Source: Bacteroidota bacterium | GTDB taxonomy: Bacteria; Bacteroidota; Bacteroidia; Flavobacteriales_F; PHOS-HE28 | DNA length: 64,000 nucleotides | NCBI GenBank assembly: GCA_014584605.1 | Contig: JACTMO010000062.1 | Span: forward strand, 62,001 to 126,000 | Direction of reading: 5' to 3' | In this document: in pieces, positions 11,180 through 21,237 of the stretch | How the letters are laid out: every line of letters starts with the position of its first letter | Numbering within the stretch: the first letter of the stretch is position 1 | Notes under the pieces: generated by a model | The model's database searches: none | The model's input: only the letters and a program-made list of their open reading frames with translations | What the model was told of the DNA's origin: nothing | Position numbers and translations under genes: made by a program

Positions 11180-12487
11180 ATGGGAAGTTTCCGCATCGAA
11201 GGCGGCCGACGGCTGAAGGGTGAGCTGGTGCCGCAGGGCGCCAAGAACGAGGCCCTCCAGATCCTGTGCGCCGTGCTGCTCACCAGCGAGCCGGTCACCC
11301 TCCACAACGTGCCCGACATCGTGGACGTGAACAAGCTCATCGACCTGCTGAAGGCCATGGGCGTGACCGTGGAGAAGCTCGGCACGGGCAGCTATCGCTT
11401 CCAGGCGAGGACCGTGAACCTGGAGTTCTTCCTTGAACCGGAGTACAAGCGCCTTGGCGGCAGCTTGCGCGGCAGCGTGATGGTGGCCGGTCCGGCGCTC
11501 GCCCGTTTCGGCCGCGGGTACATCCCCAGCCCCGGGGGTGACAAGATCGGCCGACGCCGGATGGACACGCACTTCACGGGCTTCGAGAAGCTGGGCGCCA
11601 CCATCAAATACGACGAGAACGACGCCTTCTACCGCGCGGAAGCCAAGCAGCTCAAAGGCTGCTACATGCTGCTCGATGAGGCCAGCGTGACCGGCACGGC
11701 CAACATCGTGATGGCCGCCTCGCTCGCCGAGGGCCGCACCACGATCTTCAACGCGGCGTGCGAACCCTACCTGCAGCAGCTCTGCGGCATGCTCGTGCGC
11801 ATGGGGGCCAGGATCCAGGGCATCGGCAGCAACCTGCTCGTCATCGACGGGGTGAAGGAGCTCGGCGGCACCGAGCACCGCATGCTGCCGGACATGATCG
11901 AGATCGGTTCCTTCATCGGCCTGGCCGCCATGACGCGCAGCGAGATCACCATCAAGGACACCGGCTACGACCACCTCGGTGTGATCCCTGACGTGTTCCG
12001 GAAGCTCGGCATCACCGTGGTGCGCCGGGGCGACGACATCCACATCCCCTCGCACGACCATTACACCATCGAGCCCTTCCTGGACGGCAGCAACCGCGTG
12101 ATCAGCGACCATCCCTGGCCGGGCTTCACCCCGGACCTGCTGAGCATCGTGCTGGTCACCGCCACCCAAGCCCGCGGGCACGTGCTCATCCACCAGAAGA
12201 TGTTCGAGAGCCGCCTGTTCTTCACGGACAAGCTGATCGAGATGGGCGCGCAGATCACGCTTTGCGACCCCCACCGCGCGCTGGTGATCGGCAAGGACTT
12301 CGAGAAACCCCTGCGCGCCATCCGCATGACCAGCCCCGACATCCGGGCGGGCGTTTCACTGCTCATCGCGGCCCTGAGCGCCGACGGCACCAGCACCATC
12401 GACCACATCGAGCAGATCCGGCGTGGCTATCAGGACATCGAAGGACGGCTGAACGCCATCGGGGCAAGGATCAGCGTGGTGGACTAA
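11180..12487 (+). CDS. murA: UDP-N-acetylglucosamine 1-carboxyvinyltransferase (Asp-type active site)
   Basis: First committed step of peptidoglycan synthesis: enolpyruvyl transfer from PEP to UDP-GlcNAc. The 435-aa protein has the standard opening (FRIEGGRRLKGELVPQGAKNEAL) and end (DHIEQIRRGYQDIEGRLNAIGA). The catalytic loop reads PSPGGDKIGRRRMD, so Asp121 stands where E. coli MurA has Cys115, the residue alkylated by fosfomycin. MurA enzymes with Asp here are active but fosfomycin-insensitive in other bacteria. The start at 11180 (ATG, MGSFRIEGG) was preferred over the TTG at 11153. Confidence 0.95.
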   Translation: MGSFRIEGGRRLKGELVPQGAKNEALQILCAVLLTSEPVTLHNVPDIVDVNKLIDLLKAMGVTVEKLGTGSYRFQARTVNLEFFLEPEYKRLGGSLRGSVMVAGPALARFGRGYIPSPGGDKIGRRRMDTHFTGFEKLGATIKYDENDAFYRAEAKQLKGCYMLLDEASVTGTANIVMAASLAEGRTTIFNAACEPYLQQLCGMLVRMGARIQGIGSNLLVIDGVKELGGTEHRMLPDMIEIGSFIGLAAMTRSEITIKDTGYDHLGVIPDVFRKLGITVVRRGDDIHIPSHDHYTIEPFLDGSNRVISDHPWPGFTPDLLSIVLVTATQARGHVLIHQKMFESRLFFTDKLIEMGAQITLCDPHRALVIGKDFEKPLRAIRMTSPDIRAGVSLLIAALSADGTSTIDHIEQIRRGYQDIEGRLNAIGARISVVD

Positions 12488-12654
12488 GGGTGCCATGCCG
12501 GCGTGGGAGGCGGCGCGCGCCGGCCGGTCCACCCTCGCACCAGCAAGTGCCGCCACACCCGGCCGGTTGCTTGAGCCGGGGCGCCCCGACCGCCCTACGG
12601 CGCGAGCGTCCGGCCTGCGGCATGATCTTGGCAGCGGTCGGCACAACGTTCGCC
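12488..12654. other. Intergenic region murA-tlpA
   Basis: About 180 bp, GC-rich, no credible ORF. It ends in the -7 box of the next gene; no terminator with a T-tract is evident. Confidence 0.5.
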
Positions 12655-12662
12655 TAAATTCG
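12655..12662 (+). promoter_or_regulatory. -7 promoter box TAAATTCG
   Basis: TAnnTTnG match only 4 nt before the ATG at 12667, so transcription should begin at or next to the start codon. Confidence 0.6.
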
Positions 12663-12666
12663 CACC

Positions 12667-13239
12667 ATGAACACCCGTTCCACCATGAGCAAGCTGCGCG
12701 TGACCATCCTGGCTGCCGTGGCCCTGCTGGCCATCTACGGTTTCACCGAGCGCATGGAACAGAAGGCCGGCAAGGGGGCCAAAGTGGGCACCGCCATCGG
12801 CGACCTGGCCCCGGACCTCGCCTTCATGAACGTGGACAGCACCAAGGTGCTGAAGCTCTCCGAACTGCGCGGCAAGTACGTGCTGATCGACTTCTGGGCC
12901 AGCTGGTGCGGGCCCTGTCGGCGCGAGAACCCCAACGTGGTGGCCGCCTACCAGAAGTACAGCCAGGCCAAGTTCAAGGACGGCAAGGGCTTCGAGATCT
13001 ACAGCGTGAGCCTGGACAAGAGCCGCGAAGCCTGGCGGAGGGCCATCGAGCAGGACAAACTGAGCTGGAAATACCATGTGAGCGACCTGAAGTACTGGGC
13101 CTCGGAGGCTTCGCGGCTGTACGGCGTCTCCGGGATCCCCATGAGCTTCCTGGTGAACCCCGAGGGCATCATCGTGGGCAAGAACCTGCGGGGCCTGGCC
13201 CTGCACCAGGAGCTGGACAAGTACGTGAAGAGCCTTTGA
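12667..13239 (+). CDS. TlpA-like thiol-disulfide oxidoreductase, membrane-anchored
   Basis: The 190-aa protein has an N-terminal hydrophobic anchor or signal (residues ~10-25) and a thioredoxin-fold AhpC/TSA-TlpA domain with active-site WCGPC (Cys81, Cys84). The cis-Pro region SGIPMSFLVNPEG is conserved. It probably reduces disulfides or handles peroxide in the periplasm. The first Met fits the promoter spacing; a second in-frame Met lies at residue 7. A strong terminator follows. Confidence 0.88.
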   Translation: MNTRSTMSKLRVTILAAVALLAIYGFTERMEQKAGKGAKVGTAIGDLAPDLAFMNVDSTKVLKLSELRGKYVLIDFWASWCGPCRRENPNVVAAYQKYSQAKFKDGKGFEIYSVSLDKSREAWRRAIEQDKLSWKYHVSDLKYWASEASRLYGVSGIPMSFLVNPEGIIVGKNLRGLALHQELDKYVKSL

Positions 13240-13261
13240 TCGCATCACCGACCGCCCTGGG

Positions 13262-13287
13262 GCCCCGCTGCGGCGGGGCTCTTTTCT
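13262..13287 (+). terminator. Rho-independent terminator after tlpA-like gene
   Basis: GCCCCGC-TGCG-GCGGGGC stem-loop followed by TCTTTTCT, 22 nt after the stop codon. Confidence 0.85.
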
Positions 13288-13341
13288 ATACGCCGCCCTG
13301 TCATTTTGTCCCCGGAAACCGCCCGGCACTGTCCTTGACCC

Positions 13342-14013
13342 ATGCGCAGCATCTTCGGAAAATCACGAAAACCCATGACGGAACGCCCGGAAACCGCCGC
13401 TCCGCCCGAGCATGCTGCCAAAGCTGCCGCACCTGGCCTGCCAAACGATGGTGAGGGACAGGACCAGATGGACCCCCTGACCGCCGCCTCGGAAGCAGCC
13501 GCGGAGCACGCCCTGCGCGACGCCCGGCCCGATGGCGTGAACGAGGCCGAAAGCCTGCGGTCCGAATTGGAGCGCGCCCGTGCCGAGGTCGCCGACCTGA
13601 AGGACCGGTGGCTGCGCCTCAACGCCGACATGGACAACTTCCGCAAGCGCACGGCCCGGGAGCGGCTCGACCTCATCCAGTTCGCCGCCGAGAACACCGT
13701 GCGCAACCTGCTGCCCGTGCTGGACGACATGGAGCGGGCCATCGCCAACAACGCCCGCGCCGAGGACCTGGGGGCCGTGAAGGAGGGCTTCCACCTGATC
13801 CAGACCAAGCTGCTCCACATCCTCGGCAGCCAGGGGGTGAAACCCATGACCGACATGGTGGGCAAGCCCTTCGACGTGGACCGCCAGGAGGCCGTGAGCA
13901 AAACTCCTGCACCCGATCCCGCGCAGAAAGGATGCGTGCTGGAGGTGCTGGAGAACGGCTACACCCTGCACGACAAAGTGATCCGCTACGCCAAGGTGCT
14001 GGTGGGCGAGTGA
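13342..14013 (+). CDS. grpE: Nucleotide exchange factor GrpE
   Basis: Releases ADP from DnaK in the Hsp70 chaperone cycle. The 223-aa protein has a poorly conserved acidic N-terminal tail of about 70 residues, a long coiled coil ([30 protein letters not shown]) and the C-terminal beta domain ([10 protein letters not shown]...[21 protein letters not shown]...[14 protein letters not shown]). dnaJ follows after 49 bp, presumably in the same operon; dnaK is elsewhere. Confidence 0.95.
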   Translation: MRSIFGKSRKPMTERPETAAPPEHAAKAAAPGLPNDGEGQDQMDPLTAASEAAAEHALRDARPDGVNEAESLRSELERARAEVADLKDRWLRLNADMDNFRKRTARERLDLIQFAAENTVRNLLPVLDDMERAIANNARAEDLGAVKEGFHLIQTKLLHILGSQGVKPMTDMVGKPFDVDRQEAVSKTPAPDPAQKGCVLEVLENGYTLHDKVIRYAKVLVGE

Positions 14014-14062
14014 GCCCGGCATCCGCCGTACATCCCCTGCCTGCCGCAAGCCGAACCCACCG

Positions 14063-15190
<1,128 letters not shown>

Positions 15191-15210
15191 GCCCCACCGC
15201 CGGACGTGGC

Positions 15211-15218
15211 TACCTTGC
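15211..15218 (+). promoter_or_regulatory. -7-like box TACCTTGC
   Basis: Variant -7 box 8 nt before the ATG at 15227. Confidence 0.4.
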
Positions 15219-15226
15219 CTGTCCGC

Positions 15227-15823
15227 ATGCTGCCCGCCCGCCGATCCGATCCGCGCAGCCAGGTGCCGCCCCGTGCCGCACCCGCACCTCGTTCGCCCTT
15301 CGAGCGCCTGCGTTGGGGGCACCTGGTTCCCCTCTGGTTCGTCGGCGTGCCGTGCGTGGTGCTGCTTGCCCGCACCACCCTGCTCAGCACCGACGGCTGG
15401 CTGCGCTGGCTCGGTGCCCTGGTGGCCCTGATCGCCCTGGTGGCCCGCCTGCTGGACCGCCGCTACCGCTTCGGGCCCTGGGCCTCCCTGATCGCCGGCC
15501 TCTTCGGCGGCCTGCCCCTGCTGGCCACCCTCGCCCTGAGCCTCAACCGCATGGCGGGGCGCGAGCGCACCGAGGAGCTGCGCATCCTCGGCATCGAGCG
15601 CCGCAGGGACCTCGACGGGCTGCTGCTCCACCTGGAGGGCGATGCCTATGCCGAGTTCCCCGGAAAGCTGCGCACGGCCCCGCTGGACCCCGTGGTGTGG
15701 TCGGCGGACAGGCTGCGGACCACCTTCCGCGACGGGCTGCTGGGGGTGCCGGTGGTCCTGGAACAGGAACTGTTGCCCGGGCCGGAGGGCCACCGCCTGC
15801 CCGACCTCACACGGACCCCCTGA
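15227..15823 (+). CDS. Small membrane protein of unknown function
   Basis: The 198-aa protein has a basic N-terminus, then about three hydrophobic segments (LVPLWFVGVPCVVLLA; WLRWLGALVALIALVARLL; WASLIAGLFGGLPLLATLAL), and a soluble C-terminal part of about 90 residues. I do not recognise a family. The ORF-track start (15206, GTG) lies inside the promoter box, so the ATG at 15227 is preferred. It sits between dnaJ and a desaturase gene; no clear functional link. Confidence 0.65.
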   Translation: MLPARRSDPRSQVPPRAAPAPRSPFERLRWGHLVPLWFVGVPCVVLLARTTLLSTDGWLRWLGALVALIALVARLLDRRYRFGPWASLIAGLFGGLPLLATLALSLNRMAGRERTEELRILGIERRRDLDGLLLHLEGDAYAEFPGKLRTAPLDPVVWSADRLRTTFRDGLLGVPVVLEQELLPGPEGHRLPDLTRTP

Positions 15824-15862
15824 GCCTGCTGCCGCGCGGCGGACCCCCCTGCCGCTGCGGAG

Positions 15863-15870
15863 TACCTTCG
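15863..15870 (+). promoter_or_regulatory. -7 promoter box TACCTTCG
   Basis: 8 nt before the ATG at 15879. Confidence 0.55.
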
Positions 15871-15878
15871 TGCCAGCC

Positions 15879-16652
15879 ATGACCTCCATCCTGCTCTTCT
15901 TCCTGCTGCACTGGTACCTGAGCCTGTTCGTGCAGACCTTCTACCTGCACCGCTATGCGGCGCACCACATGTTCACCATGAGCCCGTTCTGGGAGAAGGC
16001 CTTTCATGTGCTCACCTTCCTGGCCCAGGGCAGCAGTTACCTGAGCCCCTATGCCTACGGGGTGCTGCACCGGCTGCACCATGCCTATGCCGATACCGAG
16101 CAGGACCCTCACTCGCCCCGGTACGACCAGAGCCTCTTCAGCATGATGTGGCGCACCAAAGGCATCTACCACAGCCTGTTCGAACGCAGCATGCCGGTGG
16201 AGGAGCGATTCACCAAGGGGGTGCCGCAGTGGCCCGTCTTCGAACGCTTCGCCGATGCCTGGCCCACGCGCATCGCCTGGATGCTGGGCTACACGGCCTT
16301 CTACTTCGCCCTTGCGCCCAATGCCTGGTGGTTCCTGCTGCTGCCGCTCCACTGGGTGATGGGCCCGCTGCACGGTGCGATCATCAACTGGTTCGCCCAC
16401 AAATACGGCTACCGCAACTACCAAGTGGACGACACCAGTCGGAACATGTGGCCCGTGGAGGTGCTGGTGATGGGCGAGGGGCTGCACAACAACCACCATG
16501 CCCACAGCGGCCGTGCCAACTTCGCCGCCAAGTGGTGGGAGTTCGACCCCACCTGGCCCATCATCCGCCTGCTGGACGCGCTACACATCATCCGGCTGCG
16601 GGCGGCGGCAGTACCGGCGCAAGCCGTCAAGCCCCGTCGTCAAGCCGCCTGA
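15879..16652 (+). CDS. Membrane fatty acid (acyl-CoA/acyl-lipid) desaturase
   Basis: Di-iron membrane desaturase expected to introduce a cis double bond in acyl chains and tune membrane fluidity. The 257-aa protein has the three His boxes: HRYAAHH (24-30), HRLHHAYAD (from 64) and HNNHHAH (C-terminal third), with hydrophobic pairs between them. The length is at the short end for this family and lacks long N-terminal extensions. Its last 26 bp overlap the convergent gluQRS gene. Confidence 0.9.
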   Translation: MTSILLFFLLHWYLSLFVQTFYLHRYAAHHMFTMSPFWEKAFHVLTFLAQGSSYLSPYAYGVLHRLHHAYADTEQDPHSPRYDQSLFSMMWRTKGIYHSLFERSMPVEERFTKGVPQWPVFERFADAWPTRIAWMLGYTAFYFALAPNAWWFLLLPLHWVMGPLHGAIINWFAHKYGYRNYQVDDTSRNMWPVEVLVMGEGLHNNHHAHSGRANFAAKWWEFDPTWPIIRLLDALHIIRLRAAAVPAQAVKPRRQAA

Positions 16653-17508
16653 GCATCGCCTCCGCCCGTTGCACCAGGGGCTGCGGCCCCTGGCCCGCCA
16701 GGCGCATGGCACGCAGGCTGTCCGCGCCCTCCGACTTGCTGAGCTTGGCCCCGTCGGCGCCGGTGAGCAGTGGATGGTGCACGAAGCGCACGGCCGCGAA
16801 CGTCGAAAGGCCGAGCACGCCGGCCAGGTACAGCTGCAACAGGGTGCTCGGGAAGAGGTCGGCACCGCGCACGATGAAGGTGGTGCCGTGGTCCACGTCG
16901 TCGGCCAGGGAGGCCAGCTGGTAGGCCGGTCGGCGCGGCCGCCCGTGCATCGACCGTCCGAGCACCACGGGGTCCGGTAGGTGGTCGAAGGGGCGCCCGG
17001 TCTGCGGTGCCCCGAACAGGGAGACGATCGTCACCGAGGCCCCGGGGTCCACCCGCAGGCGCCACGCCAGCACCGGGTCGTCCAGGTCGTGCCCGGCGGA
17101 ACGGCAGGGGCAGGTGGAGCTTCCTGCAGCGTGCAGCGCCGCCCGCTGCTGACGCGAGCAGCCGCAGCCGTAGACCGCACCGGCGGCGCGCAACGCGTCG
17201 GCCAGCTCCAGGTATCGCGGGATGCGTGCCTGCTGCGACCAGTGGAGCCGATGGTCTTGCGCATCGCGCGGTCCGACATCCGGGTGTACCCCCAGCCATT
17301 CCAGCGCCTCGAAGATGTCCTGTACATAGGCCTCCCGTTCGCGCTCGGCGTCCAGGTCGTCGATGCGCAGGCGCAGGCGGGCGCCCATGCGGCGTGCCAG
17401 CCGGTCGGTGATCAGGAAGTTCACCGCATTGCCCGCATGCAGCAGGCCGCTGGGCGTGGGGGCCAGCCGGGTGCTTGCCGGGGCGGGTCGCACGGCGGGA
17501 ACGGGCAT
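16627..17508 (-). CDS. gluQ: Glutamyl-Q tRNA(Asp) synthetase / truncated GluRS paralogue
   Basis: GluQ-RS attaches glutamate to the queuosine base of tRNA-Asp. The 293-aa length (no anticodon-binding domain) fits GluQ-RS rather than full GluRS. The class I signature appears as TPSGLLHAGNA (HIGH-like) and KLSKSEG (KMSKS-like); the Cys-rich insert (GCGCSR...CPC) is the GluQ-RS zinc site. The start at 17508 (MPVPAVRP) was chosen because the longer ORF-track start runs through the tRNA-Leu gene. It ends convergently with, and overlaps, the desaturase gene. Confidence 0.88.
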   Translation of the reverse strand: MPVPAVRPAPASTRLAPTPSGLLHAGNAVNFLITDRLARRMGARLRLRIDDLDAEREREAYVQDIFEALEWLGVHPDVGPRDAQDHRLHWSQQARIPRYLELADALRAAGAVYGCGCSRQQRAALHAAGSSTCPCRSAGHDLDDPVLAWRLRVDPGASVTIVSLFGAPQTGRPFDHLPDPVVLGRSMHGRPRRPAYQLASLADDVDHGTTFIVRGADLFPSTLLQLYLAGVLGLSTFAAVRFVHHPLLTGADGAKLSKSEGADSLRAMRLAGQGPQPLVQRAEAMLRRLDDGA

Positions 17509-17518
17509 GGACGACGGG

Positions 17519-17604
17519 TGCCCGGGGCGGGACTTGAACCCGCACGGCCCTTGCGGGCCAAGGGATTTTAAGTCCCTCGTGTCTACCGGTTCCACCACCC
17601 GGGC
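17519..17604 (-). tRNA. tRNA-Leu (anticodon TAA)
   Basis: 86-nt cloverleaf on the minus strand: acceptor GCCCGGG/CCCGGGC with discriminator A, anticodon stem AGGGA/TCCCT with loop CTTAAAA (anticodon TAA), a long variable arm typical of tRNA-Leu, T-arm GCGGG-TTCAAGT-CCCGC. CCA is not encoded. It reads TTA codons, which are rare in this GC-rich genome. Confidence 0.95.
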
Positions 17605-17683
17605 GGGCTCCACCGGCATGGACGCCGGCGGATGGGAACGGCCCAAAATAGCGATGCCTCCACCGACCGGTGAAGGCATCGTG

Positions 17684-17756
<73 letters not shown>

Positions 17757-17824
17757 TTGGAGCCCGCCCACATCCGGACGGGGCTGCAAATATAGCGTGT
17801 CCTCCGATCCGTGCAACGCAAGGG

Positions 17825-20479
17825 TCACGCCTTGCGCAGCTTCGCGGTGCGGGCCCCGGCCAGGCGTTTGATCTCGTTGAGCTTCAGCAGGGCCTCCACC
17901 GGCGTCAGCGTGTCGACGTCCAGGGCCTCCAGCTGTTCGCGGATGCCCTCCAGCGCCGGGTCGTCCAGCTGGAAGAAGCTCAGCTGCACGTCGCGGTCCA
18001 GCCCTTCCACGCTGCGGCGGCCCTGGGTGGTGGGCAGCGCGCCGTCCCGTTCGCCGAGGTCGCCCGCATGGCTGCGTTCCAGATGGGCGAGCACCTTTCC
18101 GGCGCGGTGCACCACGCTGGCCGGCATGCCGGCCATGCGGGCCACATGGATGCCGAAGCTGCGGTCGCTGCCCCCGGGCAGCAACTTGCGCAGGAAGAGC
18201 ACCCGTCCGTCCACCTCGCGCACGGCGACGTTGGCGTTGCGGATGCGCGGGTAGGAGGCCGCCATCTCGTTGAGTTCGTGGTAGTGGGTGGCGAACAGGG
18301 TGCGGGGTCGTCCGGGATGTTCGTGCAGGTGCTCGGCGATGGCCCAGGCGATGGAGATGCCGTCGTAGGTGCTGGTGCCGCGGCCGATCTCGTCGAGCAC
18401 CACCAGGCTGCGCGCCGTCAGGTTATTGAGGATGCTCGCCGTCTCGTTCATCTCCACCATGAAGGTGCTCTCTCCGGTGCTCAGGTCGTCGCTGGCCCCC
18501 ACCCGGGTGAAGATGCGGTCCACCACCCCGAGGCGGGCGGCTGAGGCCGGTACGAAGCTGCCCGCCTGCGCCATGAGCGCGATGAGCGCCGTTTGCCGCA
18601 GCAAGGCCGATTTGCCGCTCATGTTGGGACCGGTGACCACCAGCAGCTGGTGCTCGGTCGGGTCCAGCAGCAGGTCGTTGGCCACATAGGGCTCGCCGGG
18701 GGGCAGTTGCTGTTCGATCACCGGATGGCGGGCATCGCGCAGGTCGATCGTGCCGCTGTCGTCGAGCTCGGGCCGCACGTAGCCCCAGCGCACGGCGGTG
18801 AGGGCCAGGCCGCGCAGCACGTCGAAGGCGGCCAGGGCGGCGGCGGTGGCCTGCACCTGCTGCACCTGTGCGCAGACGGCGTCCACCAGCTCCGCGAAGT
18901 GCCGCGCCTCCAGCTCCTGGATGCGTTCCTCGGCCCCCAGAATGCGTTCCTCCAGGGCCTTCAGCTCGTCGGTGATGTAGCGCTCGGCGCCCACCAGGGT
19001 CTGCTTGCGCACCCATTCGGCGGGCACCTTGGCCTTGTGGGTGTTGCGCACCTCCAGGTAGTAGCCGAACACGTTGTTGAAGCCCACTTTGAGGGAGGGG
19101 ATGCCGGTGCGTTCGCTCTCGCGCATCTGGGCCTCCAGCAGCAGGTCCTTGGCGCGGCCGTTGTCGTTGCGCAGCTGGTCGAGCTCCGGGTCGATGCCGG
19201 GGCGGATGACCCCGCCCTTCTGGAGCGTGGCGGGGGCTTCGGCCTCCAGGGTGCGCGCCAGCCGTTCGGCCAGGGCGTTGTTCTCGTCGATGCCCCGGGC
19301 CAGGTGGGCCATGGCCTCGCCGGCCTGCAGCAGTTCGGCGCGCAGCGTGCGGCCGGCCTCCAGGGCGATGCGCACCTGGTTCAGTTCGCGCGGGGTGATG
19401 CGGCCGGCCGCGGCCCGGCCGGCGGACCGTTCCAGATCGCCGATGGCCTGCAGGTGGACCGCACAGCGCTCCAGCAGGGCCTGATCGCGCACGCCCTGCT
19501 CCACCACCGCGTGGCGGGCGGCGATGGCCTGGCGGTCCACCAGGGGGAAGGTGAGCCAGCGCTTCAACAGCCGCGAGCCCATGGGGGTGGTGCAGCGGTC
19601 CAGCGCACCGCACAGGGTGCGCCCGCCCTCGTTCACCGGGGCCAGCACCTCCAGGTTGCGCAGGGTGAAGCGGTCCAGCCCCACGTGGGCCTCCGGCCGC
19701 AGGCGGGCGATGGCCGTGATGTGCGCCAGCCGCTCGTGCCGCGTGTCGCCCAGGTAGTGCAGCACCGCTCCGGCGGCGCGTTGCCCCAGCGGAAGGTCCT
19801 CCACCCCGAAGCCCTTCAGGCTGCTGGTGCCGAACTGCCGCAGCAGGAGGTCCCGGGCCAGGTCGTCCGTGAAGGCCCAGTCCTCCAGGGCGTAGCTGTA
19901 TTGGCGGCCGGCGAGCTCGGCCACCAGCGCATCGTCGGTCCCCTTCGGGTACAGCAGCTCGCTGGGGGCATGGCCCTCCATGAACTTGCGCACCCCCTCG
20001 CCCCCCTCCTCGCCGACCAGGAACTCGCCCGTGGTGACGTCGAGGAAGGCCGCCCCGTAGCGTCCCCGTTGCGCACAGACCGCGGCCAACCAGTTGTTGC
20101 TGCGGTGGTCCACCACGCGGTCGCTGAAGGCCACGCCCGGGGTCACCACCTCGGTGACGCCGCGTTCCACCACGGTCTTGGCCTGCTTGGGGTCTTCCAG
20201 CTGGTCGCACACGGCCACCCGGTGGCCCGCACGCACCAGGCGCGGCAGGTAGGTCTCCAGGGCGTGGTGGGGGAAGCCGGCCAGGGGCACCTCGCCGGCG
20301 GCCCCGTTGTTGCGGCGGGTGAGGGTGATGCCAAGCACCTGTGCGGCACGCACCGCGTCCTCCCCGAAGGTCTCGTAGAAGTCGCCCACCCGGAAGAGCA
20401 GCACCGCATCGGGGAACCGGCCCTTGATCCGCTGGTATTGCTGCATCAGCGGCGTTTCGCCGCGCCCCGCCTTGCCCAT
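17825..20479 (-). CDS. mutS: DNA mismatch repair protein MutS
   Basis: Recognises mismatches and small loops and starts repair with MutL. The 884-aa protein has the N-terminal mismatch-binding Phe-x-Glu (GDFYETF), the connector, lever and clamp regions, and the ATPase with Walker A (TGPNMSGKSALLRQ), the STFMVEM segment, Walker B (LVVLDEIGRGTSTYDG) and the conserved ATHYHEL. It is full length. The terminal ~80 residues contain the helix-turn-helix dimer region. It is divergent from the TrmH-type gene, with about 85 bp between the starts. Confidence 0.97.
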   Translation of the reverse strand: MGKAGRGETPLMQQYQRIKGRFPDAVLLFRVGDFYETFGEDAVRAAQVLGITLTRRNNGAAGEVPLAGFPHHALETYLPRLVRAGHRVAVCDQLEDPKQAKTVVERGVTEVVTPGVAFSDRVVDHRSNNWLAAVCAQRGRYGAAFLDVTTGEFLVGEEGGEGVRKFMEGHAPSELLYPKGTDDALVAELAGRQYSYALEDWAFTDDLARDLLLRQFGTSSLKGFGVEDLPLGQRAAGAVLHYLGDTRHERLAHITAIARLRPEAHVGLDRFTLRNLEVLAPVNEGGRTLCGALDRCTTPMGSRLLKRWLTFPLVDRQAIAARHAVVEQGVRDQALLERCAVHLQAIGDLERSAGRAAAGRITPRELNQVRIALEAGRTLRAELLQAGEAMAHLARGIDENNALAERLARTLEAEAPATLQKGGVIRPGIDPELDQLRNDNGRAKDLLLEAQMRESERTGIPSLKVGFNNVFGYYLEVRNTHKAKVPAEWVRKQTLVGAERYITDELKALEERILGAEERIQELEARHFAELVDAVCAQVQQVQATAAALAAFDVLRGLALTAVRWGYVRPELDDSGTIDLRDARHPVIEQQLPPGEPYVANDLLLDPTEHQLLVVTGPNMSGKSALLRQTALIALMAQAGSFVPASAARLGVVDRIFTRVGASDDLSTGESTFMVEMNETASILNNLTARSLVVLDEIGRGTSTYDGISIAWAIAEHLHEHPGRPRTLFATHYHELNEMAASYPRIRNANVAVREVDGRVLFLRKLLPGGSDRSFGIHVARMAGMPASVVHRAGKVLAHLERSHAGDLGERDGALPTTQGRRSVEGLDRDVQLSFFQLDDPALEGIREQLEALDVDTLTPVEALLKLNEIKRLAGARTAKLRKA

Positions 20480-20497
20480 GTGCCCGTGCCGGCCCCC

Positions 20498-20505
20498 TAT
20501 TTTCG
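20498..20505 (+). promoter_or_regulatory. -7-like box TATTTTCG in mutS/trmH divergent region
   Basis: TAnnTTnG match on the + strand 59 nt before the ATG at 20565. On the minus strand TACTTTTC at 20523-20516 could serve mutS. Confidence 0.4.
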
Positions 20506-20564
20506 CCAGCCCGGAAAAGTACGGCCCGCCGCACGTCCGTCCGCCGCCCGGTTATCCACGATCC

Positions 20565-21098
20565 ATGCCCATTGGCGACCGCAGACTGCGCACCGAGGAG
20601 CTGGGGCGGCCCGCCCCCGGCGACCTGCGCTGGCTGACGCGGCGGCCGGTGCGCGTGCTGCTGGACGATGTCCGCAGCCGCCACAACGTGGGGGCGGTCT
20701 TCCGCACGGCCGACGCCTTCGCCATCGAGGGCATCACCCTGTGCGGCTTCACCCCCCGGCCGCCGCACCGCGAGATGGAGAAAACAGCCCTGGGGGCCAC
20801 GGCCACCGTGCCCTGGGACCATGCTCCGGACGCCGCTGCGGCCGTGCGGTCGTTGCAAGCCCGGGGCTACCGGGTGCTGGCCGTGGAGCAGACCCTGAAG
20901 GCCCTCTCCCTGCCCGATCTGACGCAGCCTCCCGCTGCACCCCTGGCCCTGGTGTTCGGCAACGAACTGCACGGGGTTAGCGACGCGGTGATCGAGGCGT
21001 GCGACGAATGCGTGTCCATCCCCCAGCAGGGCGCCAAACACTCCCTCAATGTGTCGGTATGCGCCGGGGTGGTGCTGTGGTGGTTCGCCGGCCGTTGA
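20565..21098 (+). CDS. SPOUT-family RNA 2'-O-methyltransferase (TrmH type)
   Basis: The 177-aa protein has the three SPOUT/TrmH motifs: NVGAVFRTADAF (motif 1), LALVFGNELHGVSDAVIE (motif 2) and IPQQGAKHSLNVSVCAGVVLW (motif 3), which form the knotted SAM pocket. It lacks the N-terminal substrate-binding domain of RlmB, so it is closer to TrmH/TrmL-like small methyltransferases; the RNA target is not decidable. The start at 20565 follows the divergent promoter region; the longer ORF-track start is upstream shadow. Confidence 0.87.
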   Translation: MPIGDRRLRTEELGRPAPGDLRWLTRRPVRVLLDDVRSRHNVGAVFRTADAFAIEGITLCGFTPRPPHREMEKTALGATATVPWDHAPDAAAAVRSLQARGYRVLAVEQTLKALSLPDLTQPPAAPLALVFGNELHGVSDAVIEACDECVSIPQQGAKHSLNVSVCAGVVLWWFAGR

Positions 21099-21208
21099 GC
21101 TGCCGAACCCGCCCGCAGGCGCCGCGTACAAAGGCAACCCTTGGGCGTTCAACAGGTCTTGGGGGAAAGGACCCCTCGGCCTCCGGTTGTCGGAACCGTC
21201 CGAGCGGA

Positions 21209-21216
21209 TACATTTG
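21209..21216 (+). promoter_or_regulatory. -7 promoter box TACATTTG
   Basis: Perfect consensus 21 nt before the ATG at 21238. Confidence 0.6.
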
Positions 21217-21237
21217 AACGGAAACCTGGACGCACGC

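Noticed and set aside
12495-13454. 319-aa ORF overlapping the tlpA-like gene
   Set aside because: Out-of-frame shadow, Arg/Gly/His-rich, no domain; the tlpA-like frame has the WCGPC motif.
16627-17679. gluQRS start at 17679 as in the ORF track
   Set aside because: That extension reads through the tRNA-Leu gene; the conserved protein starts at 17508.
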